DNA of 47,508 nucleotides from a bacterium (lineage in GTDB: Bacteria; Krumholzibacteriota; Krumholzibacteriia; LZORAL124-64-63), in contig JAAEOA010000135.1 of NCBI GenBank assembly GCA_024223715.1, positions 1-47,508 on the forward strand. The letters run 5' to 3'. The translations under genes and the position numbers were made by a program. Positions within the stretch are counted from its first letter, which is position 1, and each line of letters opens with the position of its first letter. The notes under the pieces are model-generated. The model was not told where the DNA came from. It made no database searches and was given only the letters and a program-made list of their open reading frames with translations. Positions 31,607 through 40,559 of the stretch are shown here, in pieces.

Positions 31607-33847
31607 CTAGAACCTGCTCCCAATCTGAACATAAACAAAGCCCACTCTTTGCTGGGCCAGGGAATACCCAAGGCGGACGGGCCCCAGCAAACTCTCTGCT
31701 CCCATTTCAATGCTCCCGCCAAAAAGTGGCTTTGATTCTGTAAGTTTTTCCTGTCCATGCCAGCCTGCAGATCCGGCCACCTCCAAATGTATCGCACCGG
31801 AAAAAAGGTACTGCAAAGCCAGTCGGGACCAGGCCAGTTGCGGTGCTATGATTTCATCCTTATGCAAACCGGCCCAACCGCGGGGGCCACCCGCGCGCCC
31901 CTGGTGAATGACGGGAATATCGTCAGAACTGAAAACAGCACCTGCTGCCAAAACAGGTCGCCACGATTTCCACCTTTCCCACGGCTGAACAAATCCGACC
32001 TCACCTCGCCACCAGGCAGGGCTGTTACCGGTGTCGCCAAATGATTTCAAAAAGCGGATTTTTACTCCCTGCCGATGTCTGGCAACGGGCAAATCTCGAC
32101 CATGACTTTCCAGATTAAGGTGCCAGGTTTGAACTGGCTGCGTTCCGGTACCGGCAATGCTTCTGCTTTCAAGATATGCATTGCTTTGGCCGGCATTGGC
32201 CCCTGCATACAAACTCCAATTGTACCGGAAAGAACGCAGAACCAGATCAATGGTGAATTGAGTGTGCCGGAAAACGTAGTTATCAATTTCATGACCATTT
32301 TCGTAAAGTCCGGGTTTTTCGCGTTGCCATTGGAAGGCCGTGTTCAGCCCTAACCAACCAGCACCATTTAAAGATTGGGTCACCATTGCTTTGGCACGTG
32401 TAAGGCGATCACTGTATTGGAAGCTCACTAAACTGGTGCCGGCACGCCCTAGCATGTTCTCAAATCGCAACCTGGCCAGGCCTGCAGCACCCTCATCGGT
32501 AACAATACTGGCTGCCAATTCCAGCCGGGGTTCGGTTTCATCGCGGGCATGAATAATGACGTCGGTGGTATCGTTTGAAACGGGAATATATTCAAATCCG
32601 ATGGAATGAAAGCTGCCTTCTTTTGTGAGCCAGGCGGCTTTTTCCCACGGTTGCCTCAGGGACTGGGTATCTCCTTCGTGCATTTGAAGACGATTCAAAA
32701 GGCGGTCTTCACTCATGCGCAGCAAACCGACAACTTCGATGTTCCGAAAAGTAACATTGGCTGAGGCGACTTTTTGGGGTGGCGAACCTAAAGCTGCAGG
32801 TCCACAGGCATCCCGAAGGGCCAGAAGTTGTTCACGCTGCTGCAGGGCGGTTTGTCGACCCACGTTCAGAATTTCCTGAGAAGAGTCGAGGCTCATGCTG
32901 CGGTAGGGTTCGAGAGGTACTTGAAGCAGGACATCATTTTCGCCCACTTTAAAATCATTGGGAAAAACAGTATAGAGTTCGGCTACTTTTATCCACATTT
33001 CATAGAGATTCTCAGGAACTTTTTTATCCGGCAAGTGGACATTACTGACGTCGACCATTACGACTCTTTTGAATCCCAAACGGTGAGCCACCTGTACTGG
33101 CAGGTTATCCATGAAGCCTCCATCAACCAGCAGGCGGCCGTCCAGTTCCACGGGCATGAAGACCAAGGGAATGGTACTACTGGCTTTCACAGCCAAAGGC
33201 AGAGGGCCCTCGTCGTGAATGACCAGAGAGTATTGCAGAAGGTTGGTGCTGGTGCAGCGGAAAGGTATGGGCAGGTGATCGAAATTATTGTCGGCCTTAA
33301 AAAGAGCGTCGGCGGTTTTGGTGCCTATAAGTGATTCAAAACCCTGGCCGTAAGTAAAACCGGTGTCTGGAATGGGGGGCCATTGGGAAATTTGAAGACT
33401 GAGTTGATGGGGCGATTGTCCCCACCAATGTCCCTGCATATCGGCCAGAGGTGTTTTGACTTCCACCAATAGATGGCGCAAATCTGGATCTACCGCCAGG
33501 GCTCTCAGTTCGGAAGTACTTGTTCCCGAGGCGTATAGCGAACCCACTACCGAGCCCATGCTGGTGCCGACAATCAGGCTGGGGCGCATGTTCAGTTCTT
33601 CCAGCACTTCGAGTATGGCAATGTGTGCAATTCCACGGGCGCCGCCGCCGCCAAGGACCAAAGCGAAGCCGGAGGTGTCCACATTGGCTGGGCGCAGTGG
33701 CCAGTCTAAGGGAAGGGGTTGCACTGCTTGGCTGGTTCCGGAACTCAGAACCAGATTCAACAAGAGGAAAACAATGGCCACAAAAAGGGAATTCGGTTTT
33801 TTCAAAATAGTATCCCGGTAAGGGTTTCTGTTTTTGGAATTGTCCAC
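31607..33847 (-). CDS. Patatin-like phospholipase with POTRA and outer-membrane barrel (PlpD-like)
   Basis: The product has 746 aa from GTG at 33847; a TTG at 33805 would give a more usual signal peptide start and neither has a clear ribosome binding site. After the signal region (LFVAIVFLLLNLVLSSGTSQA) comes a patatin domain (about 60-300) with oxyanion motif GGGGARG (66-72), nucleophile GTSMG (Ser96) and the Asp of LLVDGGFMDN near 240. A POTRA-like domain (about 360-430, FRNIEVVGLLRMSEDRLLNR) and a 16-strand-type barrel (to the C-terminal Phe of IGSRF) follow. The order matches type Vd autotransporter-like patatins such as PlpD, which expose or release a phospholipase A at the cell surface. 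The catalytic dyad looks intact. Confidence 0.85.
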   Translation of the reverse strand: MDNSKNRNPYRDTILKKPNSLFVAIVFLLLNLVLSSGTSQAVQPLPLDWPLRPANVDTSGFALVLGGGGARGIAHIAILEVLEELNMRPSLIVGTSMGSVVGSLYASGTSTSELRALAVDPDLRHLLVEVKTPLADMQGHWWGQSPHQLSLQISQWPPIPDTGFTYGQGFESLIGTKTADALFKADNNFDHLPIPFRCTSTNLLQYSLVIHDEGPLPLAVKASSTIPLVFMPVELDGRLLVDGGFMDNLPVQVAHRLGFKRVVMVDVSNVHLPDKKVPENLYEMWIKVAELYTVFPNDFKVGENDVLLQVPLEPYRSMSLDSSQEILNVGRQTALQQREQLLALRDACGPAALGSPPQKVASANVTFRNIEVVGLLRMSEDRLLNRLQMHEGDTQSLRQPWEKAAWLTKEGSFHSIGFEYIPVSNDTTDVIIHARDETEPRLELAASIVTDEGAAGLARLRFENMLGRAGTSLVSFQYSDRLTRAKAMVTQSLNGAGWLGLNTAFQWQREKPGLYENGHEIDNYVFRHTQFTIDLVLRSFRYNWSLYAGANAGQSNAYLESRSIAGTGTQPVQTWHLNLESHGRDLPVARHRQGVKIRFLKSFGDTGNSPAWWRGEVGFVQPWERWKSWRPVLAAGAVFSSDDIPVIHQGRAGGPRGWAGLHKDEIIAPQLAWSRLALQYLFSGAIHLEVAGSAGWHGQEKLTESKPLFGGSIEMGAESLLGPVRLGYSLAQQRVGFVYVQIGSRF

Positions 33848-34469
33848 TGAGCATAGAGGCTGATGAGGGATTTATCAAGACCTCCGGTTGCAGTCAAAAC
33901 ATTCTTAGACGTGAAGGGCGTGATTTCAGCAACCGCCAAGTCTGGTACTATAACTGGTTGTTTCAGCTAGATTTCCTGGGGCAAAGACACCGCGGTACTG
34001 ATTTGGAAGGTGAGTCTGTGCTGGCAGGGCCTCTTTATTGGGGAGCATGCGATGGCATTGTTGGCAACGATGTGGTTGTTGTGCATGTGCCCAGTGAAGC
34101 TGACAAAATTCCCGGTGATAATTTCATGACTGCCAATCACGAAATAGGTCGCTCAGACCATCGAAATTATTGTGATGGATATAATTCGGTGGTCACCCAA
34201 ATTGGTAAAGTTACGGGTATTGGCGCGGCAGAAAGTGTTTGACAGGGAGTCAGAATTTCCGGCTCCCAAAAATACCCGGCTTCCCTGAATATTTATGAAA
34301 TGTAAGCCGGAAGTTGTCAGTGGCCTGCTCAGCCAGAATCATCCCAATCCATTCAATCAAAGCATAGTAATAAAATTAAAGTTGAAAGCCGATGGACCAA
34401 GCTCCTGGTCAAGGACCTGGACGGTGACTGGTCCGTTCCTTGGTGGACGATCATCGGGCCTCAGGTATC
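33848..34469. other. About 620 nt of apparently decayed DNA
   Basis: No intact gene is supported. A plus-strand frame at 33958-34242 has no ribosome binding site and no recognisable domain. A relic of a secreted-protein C-terminus lies at 34295-34480 (listed separately). Confidence 0.5.
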
Positions 34470-34480
34470 AAAAAAAATCC
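34295..34480 (+). pseudogene. Relic of a FlgD-Ig (sorting-type) C-terminal domain
   Basis: A short frame begins near GLLSQNHPNPFNQSIVIKLK, matching the start of the FlgD-Ig domain found at the end of the four large secreted proteins here. After about ten more residues the match moves to another frame, where VDDHRASGI resembles the usual GRDDxGRxVASGxYF part but with the residues between missing. The frame changes and deletions, with no upstream gene, point to a decayed secreted-protein gene. Confidence 0.6.
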
Positions 34481-34516
34481 CTCCTTTGCCGATTATTTAG
34501 ATCGGCGCAGGAGGGA
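34470..34516 (-). terminator. Rho-independent terminator after the chemotaxis receptor gene
   Basis: Read on the minus strand, TCCCTCCT (34516-34509) pairs with AGGAGGGA (34485-34478) and an inner GCCGAT/ATCGGC stem, followed by eight T (34477-34470). A strong, long hairpin. Confidence 0.9.
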
Positions 34517-34533
34517 ATATTATCTCGTCCTCA

Positions 34534-36597
34534 TCAGATTTCTAAAAATTGATCCTCATCAAGAGGTATTACCACATCCTGGGTTGAGACATTTCTCGGT
34601 GGCATAGGTTGCGTTTCAGGTTCATTGTCCGTAAAAGTCGGCATGGAATCTACTTGATCAACGTAATCTTCACTACTCGAAATCCTTTTCAGGTCTTTGA
34701 CAATGAGCAGTAACTCTTCAGCCTGAGCAGCCAATTCTTCCGTACTAGCAGAATTGGTCTGGGTAACATTTTCCATTTCGGAATTGGCCTGATTTACCTG
34801 TTCAATACCTGAAGCCTGCTCAGTGCTGGAGCTGGATACAACATTTACAACCGCGCTCACAGATTCGGAGTTTTTGGTTATTTTTTTGAAGGCCATATCA
34901 GTTTCAGCGACCAGTTTGGAGCCCTCATTAACCCGGCTCACTGTTTGTTCGATTAAGGAAGAAGTGTCTTTGGCTGCCTCAGCGCTACGTTGAGCAAGAT
35001 TCCTAACTTCTTCAGCGACCACGGCAAAGCCTTTGCCTGCATCTCCGGCCCTTGCCGCTTCTACGGCAGCATTCAGGGCTAGCAAATTGGTTTGGAAAGC
35101 AATTTCGTCAATTGTTTTAATGATCTTTGAGATGTCTTCGCTCGATTGCGATATTTCACCCATGGAGGTTGTCAGATCCTGCATGGTTCCGTTCGCATCG
35201 CTGACAATTTTACTGACTTCTTTCATGGCACGGTCGGCTTCATTGCCTGATTTGGCATTTTCTTTGGTCGAGGAAGCAAGAACACCAAGAGTTGCCGATG
35301 TTTCTTCAATAGCCGCTGCCTGGGTCGAAGCACCGCGGGCAATTTCATTGCTGGCAGAAGTAATATTTGAAGCCCCGTTGTCCAGAGAGGAAATTATAGT
35401 ATTAAATCTATTGCCTAACTCGGTGAGCTCCGATTCAGAGAATGACTTAAGGCCACCAAAAATTTCTCTGAATTTCTTAATTATTGAGGAAGCCAAAAGG
35501 AGAGAAATAATCAACGAAAATACTAAAGTTAACGACACACCACCGAGAATCATCACATTGGCTTTTTCCGCAGTCTTCTTTGCAGCAGCCTGACGCTCGA
35601 CCATCAGGGATAGCTCACGATCCTGGAAAGTACTAATCTGGTTCCGGAATTTATCGAAATATACTTTTCCATGTGCCTCGCCTATTAAATCTGCCATGTC
35701 ATTCATGGTTTCAGCATCGCCAATTGTTCGACGAAGTTCGATTGTGGGCTCGGTTACGTTGCTTTCCCATTCGGAAATTGTCTTTTCTATTTGCGTCAGC
35801 AACTGAACCTGATCGGGATTGTCGTTTACAATAGTCTTCAATTCTGAGACTTTACTAACAAAATTCGTTTTTCCATTTTTGTAGGGATCCAGGAAGTTTT
35901 CATCACCAGCAAGCAGGTAACCGCGCATTCCGGTTTCCATATCCACCCCGGCCGCTTCAATTTCCATGGCAGCTCTAATAACTTCATGAGTATGATTGAT
36001 CCATTTACTGGCATCACGCAGAACAGCTACTTCATTGGCGGACTCAGCCAATGCCACTCGTTCGTCGAGTAACTTTTGTTCACGGCCAATGAAGGTAACA
36101 ATTTGACCGCGGAATTTATCGAAATAGACCTTACCCCGGCCTTCTCCCACCAGATCCGCCATGTCATCCATATTTTTGGATTGGCCAATCTGGGTCCGCA
36201 AATCGATTGCCGGTTCAGTGACATTCGTTTTCCATTCACCAATGGTACTTTCTATCTCACCCAACAATTGAACCTGGGCGGGATTGTCACTCACCGTTTG
36301 TTTCAATTCACCGATTAAGCTGGAAAATCGATCTCCTCCGCCCGTATAGGGCGAAAGAAAGTCTTCTTTCCCTGCCAGGAGGTAGCCGCGCATTCCTGTT
36401 TCCATATCCACGGCCGAAGCTTCAATGTTCATAGCCTGTTGGACAACTTCATGAGTATGGTTTACCCAATGGTTACTATCCAAAAGGGAGGAGATACTCG
36501 TTAGGCAGACAACAGCCAACCCTACTACTAAAAATAGAGGCATAATGCTGCCACTTATCATTTTTGCCCTGAGTCCTAATTTGTTGAATCCTAACAT
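34534..36597 (-). CDS. Methyl-accepting chemotaxis protein with duplicated CHASE3 sensor
   Basis: The product has 687 aa. The ATG at 36597 follows GAGG by 6 nt; the frame also opens at 36621. A first membrane helix (about 12-35) precedes two tandem CHASE3-type sensor modules of about 155 aa each (about 44-198 and 199-345), both containing NHTHEV, then [13 protein letters not shown], and later KVYFDKFR. A second membrane helix (about 350-372) and only a short HAMP-like linker lead to a signalling domain. This carries the conserved hairpin [21 protein letters not shown] followed by [17 protein letters not shown]. Such receptors control CheA and so motility or other outputs. No che genes are in the window. 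The C-terminus is acidic and ends without a CheR-binding NWETF motif. Confidence 0.92.
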   Translation of the reverse strand: MLGFNKLGLRAKMISGSIMPLFLVVGLAVVCLTSISSLLDSNHWVNHTHEVVQQAMNIEASAVDMETGMRGYLLAGKEDFLSPYTGGGDRFSSLIGELKQTVSDNPAQVQLLGEIESTIGEWKTNVTEPAIDLRTQIGQSKNMDDMADLVGEGRGKVYFDKFRGQIVTFIGREQKLLDERVALAESANEVAVLRDASKWINHTHEVIRAAMEIEAAGVDMETGMRGYLLAGDENFLDPYKNGKTNFVSKVSELKTIVNDNPDQVQLLTQIEKTISEWESNVTEPTIELRRTIGDAETMNDMADLIGEAHGKVYFDKFRNQISTFQDRELSLMVERQAAAKKTAEKANVMILGGVSLTLVFSLIISLLLASSIIKKFREIFGGLKSFSESELTELGNRFNTIISSLDNGASNITSASNEIARGASTQAAAIEETSATLGVLASSTKENAKSGNEADRAMKEVSKIVSDANGTMQDLTTSMGEISQSSEDISKIIKTIDEIAFQTNLLALNAAVEAARAGDAGKGFAVVAEEVRNLAQRSAEAAKDTSSLIEQTVSRVNEGSKLVAETDMAFKKITKNSESVSAVVNVVSSSSTEQASGIEQVNQANSEMENVTQTNSASTEELAAQAEELLLIVKDLKRISSSEDYVDQVDSMPTFTDNEPETQPMPPRNVSTQDVVIPLDEDQFLEI
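35590..36468 (-). repeat. Internal tandem duplication of the CHASE3 sensor module
   Basis: The unit starting at 36468 (WVNHTHEV) recurs from 36003 (WINHTHEV), a shift of 465 nt or 155 codons, and stays recognisable through VYFDKFR near its end. The two copies are alike but not identical, so the duplication is not recent. Confidence 0.88.
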
Positions 36598-36890
36598 CAC
36601 AAACCTCATTTTTTGAAACACCCTGATCTACCCCTGGATTTTTACCCTAAATCAAATAGAGTAAAGATAGGCTAATTCCAATAATGTTTTCGTAGGATCT
36701 AGGGGGAACCTTTAGCTTTTTTTTTTGGAAGGCTGGAGATTATTGTTGGAGGTATGTCGATTAAAAAAAAATTGCCTCCGAGTGATAAACACTAACCCGG
36801 TGCTTGTCACCCATTTAGGGAGTACTTAAATAGGTCATCGGTGAAGAATTACCAAATATTGGCCAGCCCCATTCTTCATGACATTATTAG

Positions 36891-39698
36891 TTATTTTAAT
36901 AACAAAATTTTTCGATGATCCACACACGACTGAGTTTCTAATCGCACATAATAAGCCCCACTGGGCACCTGCCGACCACTGGAATCGTATCCTTGCCACT
37001 GGCGAGAGTGCGGTCCGGCAGCCAGTTGTTCATTCATCAGATGCCGGATCAACTTTCCGGAAACATCGTAAATAGCTATGCACACTTGACCGGGCTTTTG
37101 TACCTCAAACCGAATTTCGGTAATGGGATTGAATGGGTTGGGAACATTGGGAAGCAGACGGGTGGCCAGGGTTGGCATACCGCTGAAAACAATTTCTGTT
37201 TCCGGACTGCGGGCCACTTCAACATCGTTGCGGATTATGGCGTAGCTGTAATACAGTACGGTTCCTGCATTAATACCATTGGGTTGGTCCAAATAATTGA
37301 ACTCACCGTTTTCAGCACTGCGAGCCTCTTCAAACAGGGGTTCAGTTAGGCTGTTACCAATGCGCCTATAAACCAGATACTGATCAGAGGAAGTAGCATC
37401 CACATTCCAACTCAGATTGATTTGCCCTCTGTTGCCTTGCACCACAGGAGCTGGAATATCGACCGCAAGAGGTGAACTGTTAATAACTGCCACCATGGAC
37501 ATACCAGTATGAGGCCGCATAACAATTTCATCATAATTACCATTGATCCAGGCCATTTCGCCTTCAATGGAAGCATTATTCAAGGGGTGCAGGTGCAGGT
37601 ATATCTCTTCATCAATGGAAAGGATCAGTATTTTCAGGGTGGCCAGCCGAACAGCTGGAGCCCAGGGCAGAGGTTCTCCCAGGCCAACCATGAAATTGGG
37701 TGATTCCAGAATATTTAAAGCCTGACCATCAAAAATGGAATTGATGAGTAAGGCATTGAAGCCTTCAATTTCAAACTGGCATTCCCAGCCGTTGATCCCG
37801 CTCTGATCTGAAAGATTTTTTATGACAAGATAAGCATCCAAAAGGGTTCCGATATTCTGAGCCTCGGTTTCGAACTGATTATAACCAGTATCAAAATATA
37901 GGCCGATCATATTTTCGTATGGGTCGGGCCCTTCAATGATTTCCCCGTAACAGAGAAGGTCAGCACAGGCCTCTTCTCCAAGGGAAATGAGACAATTCAC
38001 TGGCCCTACTGTTTGGCTCTGCAAAGTCGCTGTGAAATGATAGTTGGATCCGGGAGGAATGATTACCTCAGCGGAATTGATGTAGATTTCATCACAAAGA
38101 GACTCCGGGGAAAGGACCAGGTTGGAATTTCCAGTATTGGTAACGGTGAAGTATTGATGCCGTTGGGAATACTGTACCACTTGACCAAAATTTAATTCGA
38201 CGGGAGAAATTTGACATCCGGGAACAGGCGCAACCCCAATACCGGAAAGGGGAATATCAGGTGTCGTGAAATAGCCCGAGGTGGTGACTCGCAAAAAGTC
38301 TGAAAACGCACCTGTTTCATTGGGAATAAATCCAACCTCGAAGGAATAATATACACCGGGATTCAACGGCTGAGGCAAAGGAGGCATCAGGGTGGTGAAT
38401 GCAGAAGGCGCACCAACAATACTTATTTCCAAATAAAGAGGGGCTTCTCCGCTATTAAAGATACTCACTGGCCGATAAAGGGCGTTGCCAACAGCAAGTT
38501 CGCCAAACTCAAGGGACCCATGTTGAATAATGAGGTTTTCAACGGGAATATATCCCTCGCCTAGGAGAGTAACTGAAGGCAGGGTATTACCGAGGCTCAA
38601 CTCACACTCGAGAAGACCGTCTGTCTGGGGTGAAAACTCCACATAAATAACTGCCGTTTGACCTGGGAAAAGGATTTGGGTTGCTGGATGAGGGAGGGAG
38701 AAATCAATGCAGTTGGCTGGCAAATTCGCATCCAGAGCAAATTCAATTTCTCCAGTATTTTCTACAATAAATGATTGGGTGACGGTACTGCCAACGTAAA
38801 CCCTTTCAAAAACCAGACTGCTGGGTACTGCCCACCCCATTAGCGGTTCACGGGCAGAACCGGAAACAGGAATCAGAGGGGCAATTTCGTGACCAAGGTT
38901 CAAGGTGGCCGTGAAGGATCCAACCTGCTGAGGATCAAATCGAACCGGGATGACAAGGTCCTCACCGGGATTCAACGAATGAAGACCGAAAACGGAGGGT
39001 AATGTGAAAGCTCCGTCTCCATCTTCAAGGTTGATATCCATGACCAGAACGCCACCACCGGGATTGGAAACGGTAACATTCATGACCCGGAATTGAGTGA
39101 CCGGAATTTCAGGAAAACCCAAGCTACCTGGAGATACCACACAACCAGGGACTCCAGGATTAATATAGGCAACCTGAGGGATTCCGTTGGCTGAATACAT
39201 GGGCAATTCTTCAAAAGGATCGGTATTGGCCAGATAACTCATTTGGCCGGGGATGGTCGGTTCCAGAGTGGGGCCGATGGAAAAAATGATGGGCTGAAAT
39301 TCTTGAACAACCACCTCAAAAGTGGCCAGTAAATAGGGATTGCTGCCTGGCAGGGGCGGCGTTCCCACACCTACCATAAAACAGGGAGCTTCCAGGATGT
39401 TTAGGCTTTGGCCCTGCAATTCCCAGTTGAAGAGAACTCCCGGGCCCTCCATTTCCACGCACATTTCCCAGCCGGCAATACCTTCGGGAGTTTCGGAAGC
39501 ATCAAGGACCAGATAACCGGGAACCACAGAGTTGACTGGAATATCTTCAAGCACATCCAGCTGGTAATTTTCATCAAAAAAGATACCAACGCGAGCTTCA
39601 GCGGCGGCAAGTGATGGCAATAGCAAAAAACAGATAATGGAGAAAAGTAAAAGTAGCTGATTGCTGAAACAGAAAAAATTATTTGGGTGGCGAAGCAT
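36891..39698 (-). CDS. Large secreted protein: two G-[IL]-[FY]-F-D domains, four ASH-type Ig repeats, Fn3 and FlgD-Ig
   Basis: The predicted secreted protein has 935 aa. The ATG at 39698 is chosen because GGGGGGATACC precedes it. A signal peptide (LLLLFSIICFLLLPSLAAA) is followed by a first domain (about 36-180) starting RVGIFFDENY. Then come four Ig-like repeats of the choice-of-anchor D / ASH type (about 185-590), each with a [SP]xx[LV]xF start and a V.NxG core. A second domain like the first starts MIGLYFDTGY (about 596-745). A fibronectin-III-like unit and a C-terminal FlgD-Ig domain (NVPNPFNP, ending RKILLLK) follow. The role is unknown; the build suggests a surface or matrix protein rather than an enzyme. 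It follows sfsA by 29 nt on the same strand and may share its transcript. Confidence 0.82.
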   Translation of the reverse strand: MLRHPNNFFCFSNQLLLLFSIICFLLLPSLAAAEARVGIFFDENYQLDVLEDIPVNSVVPGYLVLDASETPEGIAGWEMCVEMEGPGVLFNWELQGQSLNILEAPCFMVGVGTPPLPGSNPYLLATFEVVVQEFQPIIFSIGPTLEPTIPGQMSYLANTDPFEELPMYSANGIPQVAYINPGVPGCVVSPGSLGFPEIPVTQFRVMNVTVSNPGGGVLVMDINLEDGDGAFTLPSVFGLHSLNPGEDLVIPVRFDPQQVGSFTATLNLGHEIAPLIPVSGSAREPLMGWAVPSSLVFERVYVGSTVTQSFIVENTGEIEFALDANLPANCIDFSLPHPATQILFPGQTAVIYVEFSPQTDGLLECELSLGNTLPSVTLLGEGYIPVENLIIQHGSLEFGELAVGNALYRPVSIFNSGEAPLYLEISIVGAPSAFTTLMPPLPQPLNPGVYYSFEVGFIPNETGAFSDFLRVTTSGYFTTPDIPLSGIGVAPVPGCQISPVELNFGQVVQYSQRHQYFTVTNTGNSNLVLSPESLCDEIYINSAEVIIPPGSNYHFTATLQSQTVGPVNCLISLGEEACADLLCYGEIIEGPDPYENMIGLYFDTGYNQFETEAQNIGTLLDAYLVIKNLSDQSGINGWECQFEIEGFNALLINSIFDGQALNILESPNFMVGLGEPLPWAPAVRLATLKILILSIDEEIYLHLHPLNNASIEGEMAWINGNYDEIVMRPHTGMSMVAVINSSPLAVDIPAPVVQGNRGQINLSWNVDATSSDQYLVYRRIGNSLTEPLFEEARSAENGEFNYLDQPNGINAGTVLYYSYAIIRNDVEVARSPETEIVFSGMPTLATRLLPNVPNPFNPITEIRFEVQKPGQVCIAIYDVSGKLIRHLMNEQLAAGPHSRQWQGYDSSGRQVPSGAYYVRLETQSCVDHRKILLLK

Positions 39699-39727
39699 GG
39701 TATCCCCCCATGAAAAAATGAATAGAT

Positions 39728-40474
39728 TCACGATGTATCATACCATAATTTCAGGTTTTTTTTGGGGAAAATTTCTTTTGGCGTTGCATCGCAAAGGATG
39801 GCATGGGCCTTAACCCCTGTGCTGATGACCTGCCGCAATATTTTCCCGTACAAAGGATCGATATCATCGGCTGGCCCCACGGATTGTGCATCATTTCGTT
39901 GGATGCAGAAAATTAGAACGGCTTTATCTCCAGCCAAAACCCGGTTTTCCAGCTCCAGTAAATGTTTGCGCCCTCTCTCGGTGGGGGAATCGGGAAATCG
40001 GGCGTGGTTGTTTTCCACCAGAGATACATTTTTGACTTCAACCCAGGTCTGGCGAGAATAATTATCATCCATGGTTTCAGAAATGAGGAAATCGGCGCGT
40101 GAGTTCTGACCGTATTTCACTTCCGAACGCAGGGAGGCATGCTTGGGTAACAGGTTTAGGAGGCCATTTTCCAGAGCTTCGCGCACCAGAGTGTTTGCCA
40201 GGATGGTATTTACACCAACCAAAACCCCTCCCTGAATCCCATTTTCGGTATCCTTAACCGTTTTTATCAGTTCCAGGGTCCATTTCAGTTTGCGAGCCGG
40301 ATTGTTGGCCGGACTCAGCCATATTTCCGCCCCGGGAGCCAGCAAACCGCGCATGCTGCCGGTATTATTGGTATGAGCAATAACTTTTTGACCATTTTCG
40401 AGCACTGCATGAATAAAAAATCGCTTTTCGCGGCTTATGAAAAGGGCTTTTGTCAGGGGTGTGGGGAATTCCAA
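39728..40474 (-). CDS. sfsA: SfsA-family DNA/RNA nuclease
   Basis: The product has 248 aa from TTG at 40474, chosen because CGGGAG lies 5 nt upstream and the product then starts MEFPTPLTKALFISREKRFF, matching the usual SfsA opening; the ATG at 40543 would add 23 residues of unrelated sequence. Family motifs are intact: HTNNTGSMRGLL, SRADFLI, WVEVKNVSLVE and ARFPDSPTERGRKHLLELE. SfsA was first described as a sugar fermentation stimulation protein; it has a PD-(D/E)XK-like nuclease fold, and its physiological role is still unclear. It is divergent from the metallo-hydrolase gene and is followed by the 935-aa secreted protein gene. Confidence 0.9.
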   Translation of the reverse strand: MEFPTPLTKALFISREKRFFIHAVLENGQKVIAHTNNTGSMRGLLAPGAEIWLSPANNPARKLKWTLELIKTVKDTENGIQGGVLVGVNTILANTLVREALENGLLNLLPKHASLRSEVKYGQNSRADFLISETMDDNYSRQTWVEVKNVSLVENNHARFPDSPTERGRKHLLELENRVLAGDKAVLIFCIQRNDAQSVGPADDIDPLYGKILRQVISTGVKAHAILCDATPKEIFPKKNLKLWYDTS

Positions 40475-40487
40475 GACATCTCCCGGG

Positions 40488-40516
40488 TTGTGCCGATCCG
40501 TAGGTGGCGTTATGCT
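40488..40516 (+). promoter_or_regulatory. Putative promoter of the metallo-hydrolase/lipA unit
   Basis: TTGTGC (40488-40493), a 17-nt spacer and TATGCT (40511-40516) lie 44 nt before the start codon at 40560. It falls in the short region between the divergent sfsA start (40474) and this gene. Confidence 0.4.
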
Positions 40517-40559
40517 TGTCAAAAGTTGTATCCCAATAACCATCTTTCAAGAGGTTGAC

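Noticed and set aside
33958..34242. 94-codon plus-strand frame between the patatin and receptor genes
   Set aside because: No ribosome binding site or recognisable domain, and it lies in a stretch that looks decayed. Kept only as part of that region.
36753..36782. GGAGG ... CCTCC hairpin with an A/T run, considered as terminator for the gene ending at 36891
   Set aside because: Only 5 bp of stem with a large loop that holds the T run itself; not convincing as a terminator.
40437..40559. 41-residue N-terminal extension of the metallo-hydrolase
   Set aside because: It overlaps the sfsA start region, and the ATG at 40560 has AGAGG at proper spacing.
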